Source: Bryobacterales bacterium (lineage in GTDB: Bacteria; Acidobacteriota; Terriglobia; Bryobacterales; Bryobacteraceae). Taken from it: 51,134 nucleotides of DNA. The notes beneath the pieces were generated by a model. It saw only the letters and a list, made by a program, of their open reading frames with translations, had not been told where the DNA came from and searched no databases. The stretch covers positions 1-51,134 of the forward strand of contig JAIXKK010000060.1 of the NCBI GenBank assembly GCA_026954325.1. Reading direction: 5' to 3'. Below, piece after piece: positions 50,264-51,134 of the stretch. The position numbers and the translations under genes are program-made. Each line of letters opens with the position of its first letter. The stretch's first letter is position 1.

Positions 50264-51040
50264 ATGGCTCAATTACTGTTGGGGAAGACCGCGATCATTC
50301 TCGGTTTGGCGAACAAATGGAGCATCGCCTACGCCATCGCCCAGGCGTACGTGCGCGAGGGCGCCAGGGTCCTCATCACCTATCAGGGCGGCCGGCAGCG
50401 TCAGACCGTGGAAGAATTGAACACGGAGATCGGCGCCGCGAAAGTGCTCCCCTGCGACGTCACCAGCGAGGAAGAGATTGCGGCGTTGGTGGAACAGTTG
50501 AGGGCGGATGGCACGACGCTCGACATCATTGTGCACAGCATCGCCTTCGCCAACCGCGAAGATCTCTCGCGGCCGTTTGTCGAAACCTCGCGGGACGGCT
50601 ACCTGCTCGCTCAGAACGTGAGCGCCTACTCGCTGGTGGCTGTATCGCGGGCGCTGAGCCCGCTGATGACCGGTGGCGGGGCTATCCTGACCTTGAGCTA
50701 CCTCGGAGGCGTGCGCGTAGTGCAAAACTACAATGTCATGGGGGTGGCCAAGGCGGCGCTGGAAGCCTGCGTCCGCTACCTGGCAAGCGACCTCGGCGCT
50801 GAAAATATTCGCGTGAACGCCATCTCGGCCGGCCCCATCAAGACCGCCTCCGCCCGCGGCATCAGAGATTTCTCCAAGGTTCTGGACGTCGTGGCGAACC
50901 TCGCCCCGTTGCGCCGCAATACGGACCCGGCGGAAGTGGCCGATACGGCTGTCTTCCTCGGAAGCGATCTCGGCCGGGGCGTCACCGGGAACGTCATCTA
51001 CGTCGATGCCGGCTTTCAGATCATGGGACTGGGTCTGTAG
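50264..51040 (+). CDS. fabI: Enoyl-ACP reductase FabI
   Basis: 258 aa. Reduces enoyl-ACP in fatty-acid elongation. The FabI-specific start GKTAIILGLANKWSIAYAIA, DIIVHSIAFANREDLSRPFV, LTLSYLGGVRVVQNYNVMGVAKAALEACVRYLA (Tyr and Lys of the YX6K active site), INAISAGPIKTASARGI and GRGVTGNVIYVDAGFQIMG are all in place. The wild-type-looking active site implies a functional and presumably essential enzyme unless another enoyl reductase exists. The last 20 bp overlap the end of a minus-strand gene. Confidence 0.95.
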   Translation: MAQLLLGKTAIILGLANKWSIAYAIAQAYVREGARVLITYQGGRQRQTVEELNTEIGAAKVLPCDVTSEEEIAALVEQLRADGTTLDIIVHSIAFANREDLSRPFVETSRDGYLLAQNVSAYSLVAVSRALSPLMTGGGAILTLSYLGGVRVVQNYNVMGVAKAALEACVRYLASDLGAENIRVNAISAGPIKTASARGIRDFSKVLDVVANLAPLRRNTDPAEVADTAVFLGSDLGRGVTGNVIYVDAGFQIMGLGL

Positions 51041-51134
51041 GCGGTTCCGGCTTGCGCCGTTTGTAAAAAATATCCTTCGATTTGTGGGTCGTGTTGATCA
51101 GCACGATGAACATCACCGCCATCGAGAGCATGGT
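51021..51134 (-). CDS. C-terminal end of a membrane protein (partial)
   Basis: 37 codons plus a stop, running off the window edge. Reads MLSMAVMFIVLINTTHKSKD, then IFYKRRKPEPPTDPVP: one hydrophobic helix followed by a basic cytoplasmic-type tail. The stop lies inside the last 20 bp of fabI. The family cannot be told from this fragment. Confidence 0.55.
   Translation of the reverse strand, partial: TMLSMAVMFIVLINTTHKSKDIFYKRRKPEPPTDPVP

Noticed and set aside
1..51134. tRNA, rRNA or CRISPR arrays
   Set aside because: Looked for T-loop-like GTTCGA sequences, cloverleaf arms and regularly spaced direct repeats on both strands; the few GTTCGA hits (for example near 19741) are within genes and have no matching arms.

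Overview
The window is high-GC, tightly packed chromosomal DNA from a free-living bacterium. The gene content suggests an Acidobacteriota of the Solibacter/Bryobacter type. The indicators are a planctomycete-type cytochrome c (PSD1) gene followed by a DUF1501 gene, a BlaI repressor with an M56 peptidase carrying TPR and TonB C-terminal parts, secreted S9, PIG-L and Tat-signal proteins, SLH repeats with paired cysteines, and an isocitrate dehydrogenase with a Thermus-type C-terminal extension. This is inference from protein families; no rRNA, tRNA or CRISPR array was seen.

Layout. 1-2647: end of icd, then purE-purK. 2778-3905: a periplasmic BON protein and a GAF protein. 4303-8040: a three-gene operon of two secreted DUF4384 proteins and a secreted caspase-like/EF-hand-loop/PEGA/TPR protein. 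8065-10268: M56 peptidase fusion and blaI with a palindromic operator. 10358-12797: a complete ISKra4-type insertion sequence (22-bp inverted ends, 9-bp target duplication) inserted between blaI and the galK operon. 12853-15832: small membrane protein, galK, amidohydrolase. 15837-19782: secreted hydrolase, ComEA-like protein, amino-acid permease, thiE. 19804-26044: iolB, PSD1, DUF1501, VanZ/LamG and a small acidic protein. 26067-34328: pyk, ftsK, DUF2203, yjbQ, DUF5009 acyltransferase-like protein, der, precorrin-2 dehydrogenase. 34329-39792 is an eroding accessory region: a Gfo/Idh-family protein lacking key residues, an unknown protein, remains of a DegT aminotransferase, YtxH, a frameshifted Tat aldo/keto reductase and another remnant. 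39761-44002 (minus): S9 peptidase, PIG-L deacetylase, selA. 44079-51134: broken metallophosphoesterase, SLH protein, nucleotidyltransferase-fold protein, proC, SDR, TIM-barrel epimerase, fabI and the end of a membrane protein.

The most distinctive observations are: (i) the DUF4384/DUF4384/caspase-PEGA-TPR operon, a candidate cell-envelope system of unknown function; (ii) a recurring start architecture with a TANNNT-like -10 box 6-9 nt before the start codon and usually no Shine-Dalgarno, including three divergent gene pairs whose -10 boxes overlap on opposite strands; (iii) a freshly inserted IS whose own promoter overlaps a perfect palindrome; and (iv) several genes in visible decay.

All positions and motifs were read by eye. 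Family names rest on recognition of motifs, not on searches.
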